In this document: piece by piece, positions 7,155 through 14,706 of the stretch
Layout of the letters: the number at the start of each line of letters is the position of its first letter
How positions within the stretch are numbered: the first letter of the stretch is position 1
Assembly (NCBI GenBank): GCA_964412235.1
Contig: CAYPNT010000042.1
Span: 1-22,968 of the forward strand
Length of the DNA: 22,968 nucleotides
Origin: JAYZQT01 sp964412235
Lineage (GTDB): Bacteria; Pseudomonadota; Alphaproteobacteria; MPNO01; UBA830
Reading direction: 5' to 3'
The notes under the pieces: model-generated
Databases searched by the model: none
Told to the model about the DNA's origin: nothing
What the model saw: the letters and a program-made list of their open reading frames with translations, nothing else
Program-made: the position numbers and the translations under genes

Positions 7155-8053
7155 CGAACCTTAGGCTAATAATTGTCGGTGTCCTGGTAATAATTGTAGG
7201 AATGGTGCTTTTCAGCAGTCTTTATACCGTAAATGAGAAACAGCAGGCATTAATTCTGGAGTTTGGGCAACCGCGTGATGAGGAGCGTAATCCAGGATTA
7301 CATTATAAGTTGCCGTGGAGGACCGCAGCCTATTATGAAAAGCGAGTGCTTAGCCTCGATCCACCAGAACAAGAAATTATACTCTCTGACCAGAAACGGA
7401 TTATCGTCGATGCCTATGTCCGTTATCGGATTGTTTCCCCGCTCAGGTTTAAGCTGCGCGCTGACACGGAAGTCAATTTTATTGATATTTTCGGTCGAAT
7501 TCTAAATTCGGCAGTACGTGCCGAGGTCGGTCGAGTTTTGCTTGCTGATATGCTGTCCAACACACGTGATGATGTGATGGAACGAATTACACAAGAATTA
7601 AAAAGACAGGCTAAGGATTTTGGAATCGTTGTCGTAGATGTACGGATTGGTAGAACTGATTTGCCGCCTACAACAAGTGAATCCGTTTATACTCGGATGC
7701 GGTCGCAACGGGAGGCCCAAGCAGCTAAGCTACGGGCCGAAGGAGCTGAAATTCGTGCTCGAATAGAGGCGGAAGCAGATCGTGAACGAACGGTGATTAT
7801 CGCCGAAGCACAACGAAGCTCACAAATTCTTCGTGGTCAAGGGGAGGGGAAACGTACGCGTATTCTTAACGATGCGTTCGGGCAAGATGCCGAATTTTTT
7901 GCTTTTTACCGTTCCATGGAAGCATATGAGGCTGCTTTGAGCGAAGGGACAACGATGGTTCTCTCACCTGACAGTGAGTTTTTTCGGTTTTTCAACGAAC
8001 TTCCTGGCCTCAAGAAACTAGGACAAGCGAAAAGCGGTGCAAAGGGCAAATAG
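7151..8053 (+). CDS. hflC: HflC, partner of HflK
   Basis: 300 residues. There is a single N-terminal membrane segment at about 4-24, then an SPFH/band 7 domain beginning YTVNEKQQALILEFGQPRDE. Next come the typical DVRIGRTDLPP and an alanine- and glutamate-rich helix (REAQAAKLRAEGAEIRARIE) that builds the wall of the HflKC cage in the periplasm. A strong ribosome site, GAGGGGGA, lies in the end of hflK, and the start overlaps the hflK stop by four bases. A DUF2065 gene follows after 15 bases. Confidence 0.96.
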   Translation: MTNLRLIIVGVLVIIVGMVLFSSLYTVNEKQQALILEFGQPRDEERNPGLHYKLPWRTAAYYEKRVLSLDPPEQEIILSDQKRIIVDAYVRYRIVSPLRFKLRADTEVNFIDIFGRILNSAVRAEVGRVLLADMLSNTRDDVMERITQELKRQAKDFGIVVVDVRIGRTDLPPTTSESVYTRMRSQREAQAAKLRAEGAEIRARIEAEADRERTVIIAEAQRSSQILRGQGEGKRTRILNDAFGQDAEFFAFYRSMEAYEAALSEGTTMVLSPDSEFFRFFNELPGLKKLGQAKSGAKGK

Positions 8054-8068
8054 GAGAGTTCTTCGGGT

Positions 8069-8257
8069 ATGCCTGAGGAATTGATAATAGCGTTTGGGCT
8101 CGTTCTCGTTATTGAGGGCGGGCTTTACGCGTTATTTCCTGATGCGATGCGAAAGATGGCTAAGAAGATCGAGATGATATCAACTGCAGCGCTGAGAAAC
8201 TTTGGTCTGTTCACGGCTATACTAGGTGTTGGTCTTATTTGGCTTATTCGTGGTTAA
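8069..8257 (+). CDS. Small DUF2065 (YjeT-like) membrane protein
   Basis: 62 residues with two predicted membrane segments, about 5-23 (LIIAFGLVLVIEGGLYALF) and 43-60 (LRNFGLFTAILGVGLIWLI), joined by a basic loop (RKMAKKIE). This is the DUF2065 pattern; no biochemical role is established for the family. Members often sit next to hflKC, as here, which suggests a link to membrane protein quality control. AGGAGAG lies about ten bases before the ATG. Most of the family call rests on length, topology and position. Confidence 0.85.
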   Translation: MPEELIIAFGLVLVIEGGLYALFPDAMRKMAKKIEMISTAALRNFGLFTAILGVGLIWLIRG

Positions 8258-8329
8258 ACGGCACAGTGTATATAGGTTTAGAACTAATGAAATTTAGATC
8301 TGTCAAAGCAAAATCATGGAGAGCACAAA

Positions 8330-9823
8330 ATGGGTAGTAGTGGCTTTCCGATGATAGTCTTGGGCCGTATCCTTTTCGGGGTGCTTGCCTTGCAAATTGT
8401 TTCTTTGGCACACAATTTTAGTGTATATGCGCATCCGCCTACACAAAGTATTGCCGATCTTGCATCCCGTTTGCTCCCTTCCGTTGTCAACATTTCTACG
8501 ACACAAGTTCAGAAGGCCGACGAACGATCGGGGCTCAAAATGCCACGTGTTCCGGAGGGCTCACCTTTTCAAGAGTTTTTTAAAGAATTTTTCGATAGGC
8601 AGAATAAGGGAAAACGGTCCCGACGCGCTATGTCATTAGGTTCGGGGTTTATCATAGATGCGAGAGGATACGTAGTCACAAATAATCATGTGATATCCGA
8701 AGCTGATGAAATTACCGTCACCTTACATGATGACACTAAATTGGAAGCCACAATAGTTGGTCGGGACGTGAAAACTGACCTTGCGTTACTCAAAGTGGAG
8801 CCAAAAACCAAGAAACTTTTCGCAATACAATTTGGCGATTCAGGTAAAACCCGGGTTGGTGATTGGGTCGTTGCGATCGGAAATCCATTTGGTTTGGGGG
8901 GCACGGTAACGGCGGGGATAGTTTCTGCCCGTCAACGCGATATACGGGCCGGACCCTACGACGATTTTATTCAAACCGATGCATCTATAAATCGCGGCAA
9001 TTCTGGTGGGCCAATGTTTAATATGAATGGTCGTGTTATTGGCATTAATACGGCTATTCTTTCGCCGTCTGGCGGGAGTGTTGGGATAGGATTTGCTATT
9101 CCCGCAAATCTCGCCCGACCAATAATTGAACAACTTCAAAAATATGGTAAAGCGCGGAGGGGTTGGCTCGGTGTTCGCATCCAAACGGTTACAAATGAGA
9201 TTGCACAAAGCCTTGGGTTAAATAAGGCTGAAGGAGCGCTGGTGGCATCGTTAACCAAGGGTGGTCCAGCAGAAAAATATAAAATTAAGGTTGGCGATGT
9301 CATTATCCGTTTTGATGGAAAAACGGTTGGTTCAATGCGCCGCCTTCCCAGAATTGTCGCGGAAACATCCGTTGGGAAAGCAGTTAAAGTTGATGTTTGG
9401 CGACAAAGAAGAAAAATTACCTTGGATGTCAAACTGGGCGAATTTCCTGAAAATCAGGGTAAATTAGTTAATCAACCAACTACCCACGCCAAAACACCTG
9501 TGGTCCACACTAGCGTGTCCGCACTTGGACTATCGTTATCGGCTATTACTCCGGAACTTATAGATAAATTTAAGCTAAAAAAGACTAGTGAAGGTGTGCT
9601 AATTACTAAGGTAGTCCCTGGTGGACCAGCTGCGAGAAAAGGGATTGTGCTTGGTTCAATAGTTCGTAAAGTTGGACCAGACCAAGTTGTGGCCGTGTCG
9701 CCTCGTCAGGTTAAAAATATTGTCGAAGTGGCGGTAAAGGATCGTGCCAAAACAATTCTTGTCTTAATAGAGGCGGGCGGGACCCAGCGTTTCGTTGCTC
9801 TTAATATAGAAAAGGTTGACTAG
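8330..9823 (+). CDS. degP: Do-type periplasmic serine protease (DegP/MucD)
   Basis: 497 residues. An N-terminal signal peptide (about 1-34, ending SVYA) sends it to the periplasm, where the family degrades or refolds damaged envelope proteins. The trypsin-like domain has the triad His120 (VTNNHVI), Asp150 (KTDLALL) and Ser225 (NRGNSGGPMF). Between residues 62 and 100 is the charged LA-loop region. Two PDZ domains follow, about 275-365 (RRGWLGVRIQ onward) and 405-490. The linker between them is polar (NQPTTHAKTPVV). The ATG has GAGAG upstream. The stop overlaps the TTG start of miaA by eight bases. The two-PDZ layout rules out the shorter DegS type. Confidence 0.95.
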   Translation: MGSSGFPMIVLGRILFGVLALQIVSLAHNFSVYAHPPTQSIADLASRLLPSVVNISTTQVQKADERSGLKMPRVPEGSPFQEFFKEFFDRQNKGKRSRRAMSLGSGFIIDARGYVVTNNHVISEADEITVTLHDDTKLEATIVGRDVKTDLALLKVEPKTKKLFAIQFGDSGKTRVGDWVVAIGNPFGLGGTVTAGIVSARQRDIRAGPYDDFIQTDASINRGNSGGPMFNMNGRVIGINTAILSPSGGSVGIGFAIPANLARPIIEQLQKYGKARRGWLGVRIQTVTNEIAQSLGLNKAEGALVASLTKGGPAEKYKIKVGDVIIRFDGKTVGSMRRLPRIVAETSVGKAVKVDVWRQRRKITLDVKLGEFPENQGKLVNQPTTHAKTPVVHTSVSALGLSLSAITPELIDKFKLKKTSEGVLITKVVPGGPAARKGIVLGSIVRKVGPDQVVAVSPRQVKNIVEVAVKDRAKTILVLIEAGGTQRFVALNIEKVD

Positions 9824-10757
9824 AAAGCCCGTCATTCTCGTCGTTGGCCCAACCGCCAGCGGTAAGTCAAATCTGGCGTTGGTGCTTGCCAAAAAATTTG
9901 GTGGGACAATTATCAATGCAGATTCAATGCAGATTTATCAGGATCTGAAAATAATTACGGCTCGGCCCAATAAAGAAGCACTTAGTCATGTTCCCCACGA
10001 ACTGTATGGTGTGTTGTCTATTGAACAACGTTGTTCGGTAGGTCAATGGCGGCGATTGGCGCTAAGTTCTATCTCTACTGCTCACGATTATTGCAGGTTG
10101 CCCATAGTTGTTGGAGGTACCGGTTTGTATGTGCGTGCCCTCACCGATGGTTTGCACCCACTACCCAAGGTTCCTCTTCACATACGAAAAGAACTAAACG
10201 AACGTGCCCGTACGGATGGCGCTAGTGTGCTCCACAAAGAACTGATTCAATGTGATCCAGACACGGCAGCTATGCTGAATCCCAATGATCGCCAACGGAT
10301 TGTCCGTGCGATGGAGGTCTTTCTCCATAGTGGAAAGGGTCTTTCTCAATGGAGACAAGGTGTAACCGATAACGACGCAAAAAAGCTACATTTTTACAGT
10401 ATTCGAATGAATCCCCCACGGGATGTTCTTTACGAAATCATAAACATGCGTTTCGAGAAAATGCTTCAAGAAGGTGCCATAGAAGAGGTCCAAAACCTAC
10501 TTAGACTTAAACCGCCAGACGACCATCCACTTATCAAAGCAGTTGGTGTACGTCCAATTATTGCGTACCTGAACAAAGAAATTGCCCATTCTCAGCTTGT
10601 AGAGTTGGGTAGGGGGGACACTAGGCGTTATGCTAAGAGACAGCTTTCCTGGTTTAGAAATAAGAATATTTCAAATTTACAACTAGAAACGAAATATTCT
10701 GAAATTATTTTACCCAAAATCTTTTCAGAAATTAGTAAATTCCTGTTGACCAAATAA
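9816..10757 (+). CDS. miaA: tRNA dimethylallyltransferase MiaA, TTG start
   Basis: 313 residues. MiaA transfers a dimethylallyl group to A37 of tRNAs that read codons starting with U. It begins MTRKPVILVVGPTASGKS, with the P-loop GPTASGKS at 11-18, followed by NADSMQIYQDL and VGGTGLYVRAL, and later RRYAKRQLSWFRN, which binds the tRNA. The TTG start lies inside the last codons of degP. AAAGG sits directly against it, too close for a standard ribosome site, so coupling to degP translation is likely. No other in-frame start gives a complete P-loop. A strong terminator follows about 70 bases after the stop. Confidence 0.95.
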   Translation: MTRKPVILVVGPTASGKSNLALVLAKKFGGTIINADSMQIYQDLKIITARPNKEALSHVPHELYGVLSIEQRCSVGQWRRLALSSISTAHDYCRLPIVVGGTGLYVRALTDGLHPLPKVPLHIRKELNERARTDGASVLHKELIQCDPDTAAMLNPNDRQRIVRAMEVFLHSGKGLSQWRQGVTDNDAKKLHFYSIRMNPPRDVLYEIINMRFEKMLQEGAIEEVQNLLRLKPPDDHPLIKAVGVRPIIAYLNKEIAHSQLVELGRGDTRRYAKRQLSWFRNKNISNLQLETKYSEIILPKIFSEISKFLLTK

Positions 10758-10828
10758 TGGTTCGGAGATAGTTTCCGCGCTTCGTTGCGTGGGGGTCAGT
10801 GTTAACATACACGTGTGGTTATTTGAGA

Positions 10829-10850
10829 CCGGCCGGTTGGCCGGCTTTTT
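10829..10850 (+). terminator. Intrinsic terminator after miaA
   Basis: CCGGCC, loop GGTT, GGCCGG, C, then TTTTT. It ends the hflK-to-miaA block. It also lies 43 bases before ilvB, so an attenuator role for ilvB was considered, but no convincing leader peptide precedes it. Confidence 0.88.
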
Positions 10851-10893
10851 CGTTCCAGTCCGCTAGGCTGTCCGCACGGCATAAGGAAAGTAG

Positions 10894-12654
10894 ATGGCGA
10901 ATAATAAAATGAATGGCTCAGAAATTATAATTAAAGCCTTGTTGCAAGAAGGCGTAGATACGGTATTTGGATATCCCGGGGGTGCTGTTCTACCCATATA
11001 TGATGCAATCTTTCAACAGAATCGTTTAAAACACGTTCTAGTTCGTCAAGAAGGCGGAGCTGTCCACATGGCAGAAGGCTACGCTCGGTCTACCGGGAAA
11101 GTGGGCGTGGTTCTGGTTACTTCAGGACCAGGTGCGACTAACGCGGTGACCGGCCTGACCGATGCATTGATGGATAGTATCCCAATAGTGTGTTTAACCG
11201 GACAGGTTCCTACGCACTTAATCGGCAACGATGCTTTCCAGGAGGCTGACACTACGGGTATCACTAGGCCCTGCACGAAACACAATTATCTCGTGAAAGA
11301 AATGAAGGATTTATCACGAGTAATCCATGAGGCTTTCAACGTTGCTCGTAATGGAAGACCTGGCCCCGTTGTTGTTGATTTGCCCAAAGACATTTTAATG
11401 GGCGAAGGCGTTTACGAGGATTTAAGTAAAGCAAATCATCCTACTTACCACCCGGTTCTGAAGGCTAATAAAACTGACCTCGATCAAGCAACTGCAATGA
11501 TAGCGGCTGCTAAAAGGCCATTATTTTATTGTGGTGGCGGAGTGATTAATTCTGGACCATCCGCGTCCAAAAAACTGGCCCGCCTGGTTAAACTGACAGG
11601 GGCGCCAATTACACTCACTCTTATGGGTTTGGGTGCCTTTCCAGGGTCTGATGCGCAGTTTATTGGTATGCTTGGTATGCATGGCACTTATGAAGCTAAC
11701 CTTGCCATGCATGAGGCTGATTTGATTGTTGCTGTTGGCGCACGTTTTGATGATCGAATTACAGGACGACTAGCCGACTTTGCACCCAACTCAAAAAAGA
11801 TTCATATCGATATTGATCCGTCTTCCATTAATAAAAATGTCCAGGTGGATTTGCCGATTATCGGCGACGCTGGGGTAGTAATTGATCAATTAACGCGCCG
11901 TTGGAAAGAAAAGAAGTTGCATGTTAACCAGCGTGCGCTAAAAAATTGGTGGTCTCGGATTTCTACATGGCAAGCTAAAGACTGCTTAAAGTACAGCCAG
12001 GCGAAAGACATTATTAAGCCTCAATACGCGATAGAGCGTTTATATGAACACACCAAGGATCGAGATTGCTATATTACAACCGAGGTCGGTCAACATCAGA
12101 TGTGGGCGGCACAGTTTTACCGGTTCGAGGAGCCTAATCGGTGGATGACATCTGGGGGACTAGGTACCATGGGTTATGGTCTGCCATCGGCTATAGGTGT
12201 CCAGTTGGCGCATCCTGAGTCGCTTGTTGTGGATATCGCAGGTGAAGCATCGTTCTTGATGAATATGCAGGAGATGTCTACCGCAGTACAATTTCGGGCG
12301 CCGATTAAGGTGTTTGTAATAAATAATCAATACATGGGAATGGTTCGTCAGTGGCAGGAGTTGCTTCACGGTGGTCGCTATGCGGAGAGTTATACTGACG
12401 CGTTACCGGACTTGGTCAAACTGGCAGAGGCATGCCATTGGGTGGGGCTCCGCGCAAAAGAGCCCGGCGAGGTAGATGATGTGATTTCCGAGATGATTGC
12501 GGTAGATAGTCCGGTTATTGCAGATATATGGGTTGACCAAACCGAAAACTGCTTCCCCATGATCCCTTCGGGAGCCGCCCACAATGAAATGTTGTTAGGT
12601 CCTGAAGACGAGGCGGAAAAGCAAATCTCGGAAGAAGGCATGGTCCTCGTTTAA
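10894..12654 (+). CDS. ilvB: Acetolactate synthase, large catalytic subunit
   Basis: 586 residues. It condenses two pyruvates, or pyruvate and 2-oxobutyrate, using thiamine diphosphate, the first common step to valine, leucine and isoleucine. The N-terminal domain has VFGYPGGAVLPIYDAI and the catalytic Glu53 in VRQEGGAVHMAEGYAR. A central FAD-binding domain follows (ITLTLMGLGAFPGSD, FDDRITGRL), then the C-terminal ThDP domain with Met-Gly-Met in QYMGMVRQW. The Mg/ThDP motif reads AGEASFLMN and ends in NN at 477-478, so the usual aspartate of GDG/GDA is Glu451. AAGGAAAG before the ATG is a good ribosome site. ilvN follows after 54 bases. It could equally be named ilvI. Confidence 0.96.
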   Translation: MANNKMNGSEIIIKALLQEGVDTVFGYPGGAVLPIYDAIFQQNRLKHVLVRQEGGAVHMAEGYARSTGKVGVVLVTSGPGATNAVTGLTDALMDSIPIVCLTGQVPTHLIGNDAFQEADTTGITRPCTKHNYLVKEMKDLSRVIHEAFNVARNGRPGPVVVDLPKDILMGEGVYEDLSKANHPTYHPVLKANKTDLDQATAMIAAAKRPLFYCGGGVINSGPSASKKLARLVKLTGAPITLTLMGLGAFPGSDAQFIGMLGMHGTYEANLAMHEADLIVAVGARFDDRITGRLADFAPNSKKIHIDIDPSSINKNVQVDLPIIGDAGVVIDQLTRRWKEKKLHVNQRALKNWWSRISTWQAKDCLKYSQAKDIIKPQYAIERLYEHTKDRDCYITTEVGQHQMWAAQFYRFEEPNRWMTSGGLGTMGYGLPSAIGVQLAHPESLVVDIAGEASFLMNMQEMSTAVQFRAPIKVFVINNQYMGMVRQWQELLHGGRYAESYTDALPDLVKLAEACHWVGLRAKEPGEVDDVISEMIAVDSPVIADIWVDQTENCFPMIPSGAAHNEMLLGPEDEAEKQISEEGMVLV

Positions 12655-12708
12655 CATCTTTTAATTACTATCCTTACTGCTGAATTGCATAAAAACGGAG
12701 CAAGAAAG

Positions 12709-13221
12709 TTGGTTGAAGAGACGATTATAGAACCACATACTATTGCGGTACTCGTCGATAATGAGGCGGGGGTTTTGGCACGTGTTATCGGGCTCTTTTC
12801 TGGTCGTGGCTATAATATAGAAAGCCTTACGGTCGCTGAAACAGATGCTGGAGCGGGCATTAGTAGGATAACTGTTGTGACGTCGGGCACGCCGATGATT
12901 ATAGAGCAGATCAAAGCGCAGCTTGATCGTTTGGTGCCAGTGCACAAGGTCGTTGATCTCTCCAGTGAGGGAGATAGTGTTGAACGTGAGCTGGCGCTAA
13001 TTAAAGTGGTCGGTAAGGGAAACAAAAGGGTTGAAGCGCTGCGTATAGCGGACATATTTCGTGCGCGAGCAATAGATAGCACTAATGAATCTTTTGTATT
13101 CGAAATTTCAGGCTCAACGCGCAAGCTAGACGCATTTATTGAACTGATGGTTCCACTTGGTCTTTTGGAAGTTTCAAGGACAGGTGTCGTTGCTATTGCA
13201 CGCGGTAAATCTGCGTTATAG
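12709..13221 (+). CDS. ilvN: Acetolactate synthase, small regulatory subunit
   Basis: 170 residues from the TTG at 12709. The subunit raises the activity of IlvB and gives valine feedback. The N-terminal ACT domain (about 10-85) has HTIAVLVDNEAGVLARVIGL and GRGYNIESLTV. The C-terminal ACT-like half begins near EREL ALIKVVG and ends LLEVSRTGVVAIARG. An in-frame TTG at 12685 would add eight residues, but the TTG at 12709 has GGAG eight bases upstream and fits the family length, so it is preferred. It lies between ilvB and ilvC on the same strand. It could equally be named ilvH. Confidence 0.94.
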   Translation: MVEETIIEPHTIAVLVDNEAGVLARVIGLFSGRGYNIESLTVAETDAGAGISRITVVTSGTPMIIEQIKAQLDRLVPVHKVVDLSSEGDSVERELALIKVVGKGNKRVEALRIADIFRARAIDSTNESFVFEISGSTRKLDAFIELMVPLGLLEVSRTGVVAIARGKSAL

Positions 13222-13274
13222 AAGGCTGAAATGGTATTCAACCCTAAAAAAAGTGCTACGGGAAGGGCAAAAGG

Positions 13275-14294
13275 ATGAGAGTTTATTACGATCAAGACGC
13301 GGACGTTAACCTAATAAAAGATAAAAAGGTTGCGATTATTGGGTATGGCAGCCAGGGTCATGCCCACGCAAATAATCTAAAAGACACGGGTGTAAAAGAA
13401 ATTGTCGTCGGTTTGCGTCCCGGGTCATCGAGTAGGGTTAAGGCTGAGAATGCCGGTCTTAGTGTTATGAATCCGTCTGAGGCTGCGGCTTGGGCTGACG
13501 TGACCATGATACTCGCGCCCGATGAACTTCAATCTACCCTTTACGGGGAGGAGTTGTCTGAGAACCTCCGCCAGGGTTCCGCAATTGCGTTTGCTCACGG
13601 TCTATCCGTACATTTCCGTTTAATTGAACCACGCGAAGATTTGGATGTTTTTATGGTTGCACCAAAGGGACCAGGACACACCGTGAGGTCGGAATTTGTT
13701 AGTGGTGGGGGCGTGCCCTGCCTGATCGCTGTTGCTCAGGATGCTTCGGGCAACGCACTTGATATAGGATTGTCCTATGCATCGGCAATTGGTGGCGGAC
13801 GGTCAGGGGTTATTGAGACCACATTTCGTGAGGAGTGTGAGACCGACCTTTTTGGCGAACAAGCTGTATTATGTGGTGGCTTGACTTCTCTAATTACTGC
13901 TGGTTACGAAACGCTGGTGGAAGCAGGGTATGCGCCTGAAATGGCGTATTTTGAATGTCTTCATGAAGTAAAACTTATTGTTGATTTAATTTACGAGGGT
14001 GGAATCGCTAATATGAGGTATTCAATTTCTAATACTGCGGAATATGGCGATTTGACGAGAGGGCCGCGCCTTATAGACGATTCTGTAAAGGAGCGAATGC
14101 GCGGTATTCTCGCTGAAATACAGACGGGTCGTTTTGCTCGAGAGTGGGTTAGCGAAAATCAAGCGGGCCAACCTAGCTTTAAAGCAATGCGTCGCAGAGG
14201 GCAGGAGCACGGTATTGAAGAGGTGGGTGAAAAATTGCGTGAAATGATGCCATGGATTAAAGAAGGTGCGCTCGTTGATAAGTCAAAAAATTGA
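13275..14294 (+). CDS. ilvC: Ketol-acid reductoisomerase, class I
   Basis: 339 residues, the short class I length. It isomerises and reduces acetolactate or acetohydroxybutyrate with NADPH. The Rossmann motif IGYGSQGHAHANNL starts at residue 22, and RPGSSSR (48-54) is the NADPH phosphate-binding loop. The Mg-binding helices hold ETDLFGEQAVLCGG and the YFECLHEVKLIVDLIYEGG segment. AAAAGG directly precedes the ATG, and a second GGGAAGGG lies a few bases further up. It is the third gene of the ilvBNC set. It is followed by the long leader in front of leuA. Confidence 0.97.
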   Translation: MRVYYDQDADVNLIKDKKVAIIGYGSQGHAHANNLKDTGVKEIVVGLRPGSSSRVKAENAGLSVMNPSEAAAWADVTMILAPDELQSTLYGEELSENLRQGSAIAFAHGLSVHFRLIEPREDLDVFMVAPKGPGHTVRSEFVSGGGVPCLIAVAQDASGNALDIGLSYASAIGGGRSGVIETTFREECETDLFGEQAVLCGGLTSLITAGYETLVEAGYAPEMAYFECLHEVKLIVDLIYEGGIANMRYSISNTAEYGDLTRGPRLIDDSVKERMRGILAEIQTGRFAREWVSENQAGQPSFKAMRRRGQEHGIEEVGEKLREMMPWIKEGALVDKSKN

Positions 14295-14373
14295 GGTCTT
14301 ATCACAACGTTCTAACAGAATTTGTTAAAATTTACTTTATCCTAAATACCGAAAAAGCGTTGTACTCTCTTGT

Positions 14374-14410
14374 AAAAACCGCGTAATAATAACATGTTAT
14401 AGGGGTTTTT
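14374..14410 (+). repeat. Nested inverted repeats downstream of ilvC
   Basis: AAAAACC (14374-14380) is complementary to GGTTTTT (14404-14410). Between them is the perfect 12-base palindrome ATAACATGTTAT (14389-14400). It could be a weak, AT-rich terminator for ilvC working in either direction, or an operator overlapping the candidate leuA promoter. The low GC of the stem argues against a strong terminator. Confidence 0.45.
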
Positions 14411-14450
14411 GGCCAATTTATCGTGTATTTTGAGTAGAGGGAGGTCAAAA

Positions 14451-14507
14451 ATGCAATCACGGTACGGCTTTTTGCTAAAAGGGAGTTTTTATGGCGAGAA
14501 GCAATAA
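14451..14507 (+). CDS. Possible 18-residue leader peptide
   Basis: ATG with GGGAGG six to eight bases upstream, a strong ribosome site. It reads MQSRYGFLLKGSFYGEKQ and stops at TAA (14505-14507). The frame overlaps the start of the next small ORF by 17 bases. It has a Leu-Leu pair but is not otherwise rich in branched-chain residues. It matches no family I recognise. Whether it is translated is unknown; the ribosome site is the only evidence. Confidence 0.35.
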   Translation: MQSRYGFLLKGSFYGEKQ

Positions 14508-14625
14508 TATGTGTGTAAAAACCGGTAAAGTGTGTTTCTGTGATCAGTCATATGATAATGACAATTTGGCGTTCTCACAGATACTTTCCGTTGGTGCAGT
14601 AGTCCTTCGACTTAGGGACCTCTGA
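14491..14625 (+). CDS. Possible 44-residue leuA leader peptide
   Basis: ATG five bases after GGGAG. The first 28 residues (MARSNNMCVKTGKVCFCD onward) are polar with three Cys close together. The last 16, SQILSVGAVVLRLRDL, contain four Leu, three Val and one Ile. The final codons include CTT, GTT, GTA, GTC, CTT, CTT and CTC, followed by TGA. The stop codon lies inside the 5' arm of the hairpin at 14619-14659, and leuA begins 81 bases further on. This is the layout expected of a branched-chain amino-acid leader peptide, but 44 residues is long for one and no classical U-run follows the hairpin. It could instead be a small protein of unknown role. Confidence 0.4.
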   Translation: MARSNNMCVKTGKVCFCDQSYDNDNLAFSQILSVGAVVLRLRDL

Positions 14626-14659
14626 ACAACGCCAGGCGTGACGCGGGCTTATTCAGAGG
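14619..14659 (+). repeat. Hairpin spanning the leader stop codon
   Basis: CCTCTGAA (14619-14626) and TTCAGAGG (14652-14659) are perfect reverse complements. Their 25-base loop contains a smaller hairpin ACG/CGT around CCAGG (14629-14639). An alternative, earlier stem GTCC (14602-14605) with GGAC (14616-14619) shares one base with the 5' arm, so the two may compete. The T-rich run after it (TTCTTTAAATTCTT) is broken, so it is at best a weak terminator. Confidence 0.5.
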
Positions 14660-14706
14660 ACAGTTCTTTAAATTCTTAGTCGGACAAATATACGAGGAAC
14701 CCACCA

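Larger units (their letters stand above)
14295..14706 (+). promoter_or_regulatory. 412-base ilvC-leuA intergenic leader
   Basis: No full-size gene lies here. In order it holds the following. A possible promoter, TTGTAC at 14360-14365 with TAATAA at 14384-14389 (18-base spacing). Nested inverted repeats at 14374-14410. Two small overlapping ORFs, each with its own ribosome site (14451-14507 and 14491-14625). A long-range hairpin at 14619-14659. The leuA ribosome site ACGAGGAAC lies just before its start. An 11-base direct repeat, TGTAAAAACCG, occurs at 14371-14381 and 14514-14524. Length and content suggest regulated expression of leuA apart from ilvBNC. The details are inference. Confidence 0.5.

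Noticed and set aside
10789..10866. GTG-started 25-codon frame with several Val and Leu codons across the terminator before ilvB, as a possible ilvB leader peptide
   Set aside because: It has no ribosome site and runs through the hairpin rather than ending at it. The hairpin is explained as the miaA terminator.
12810..13295. 161-codon open frame on the minus strand
   Set aside because: It is antisense to ilvN and the start of ilvC, both clear genes, and has no recognisable domain.
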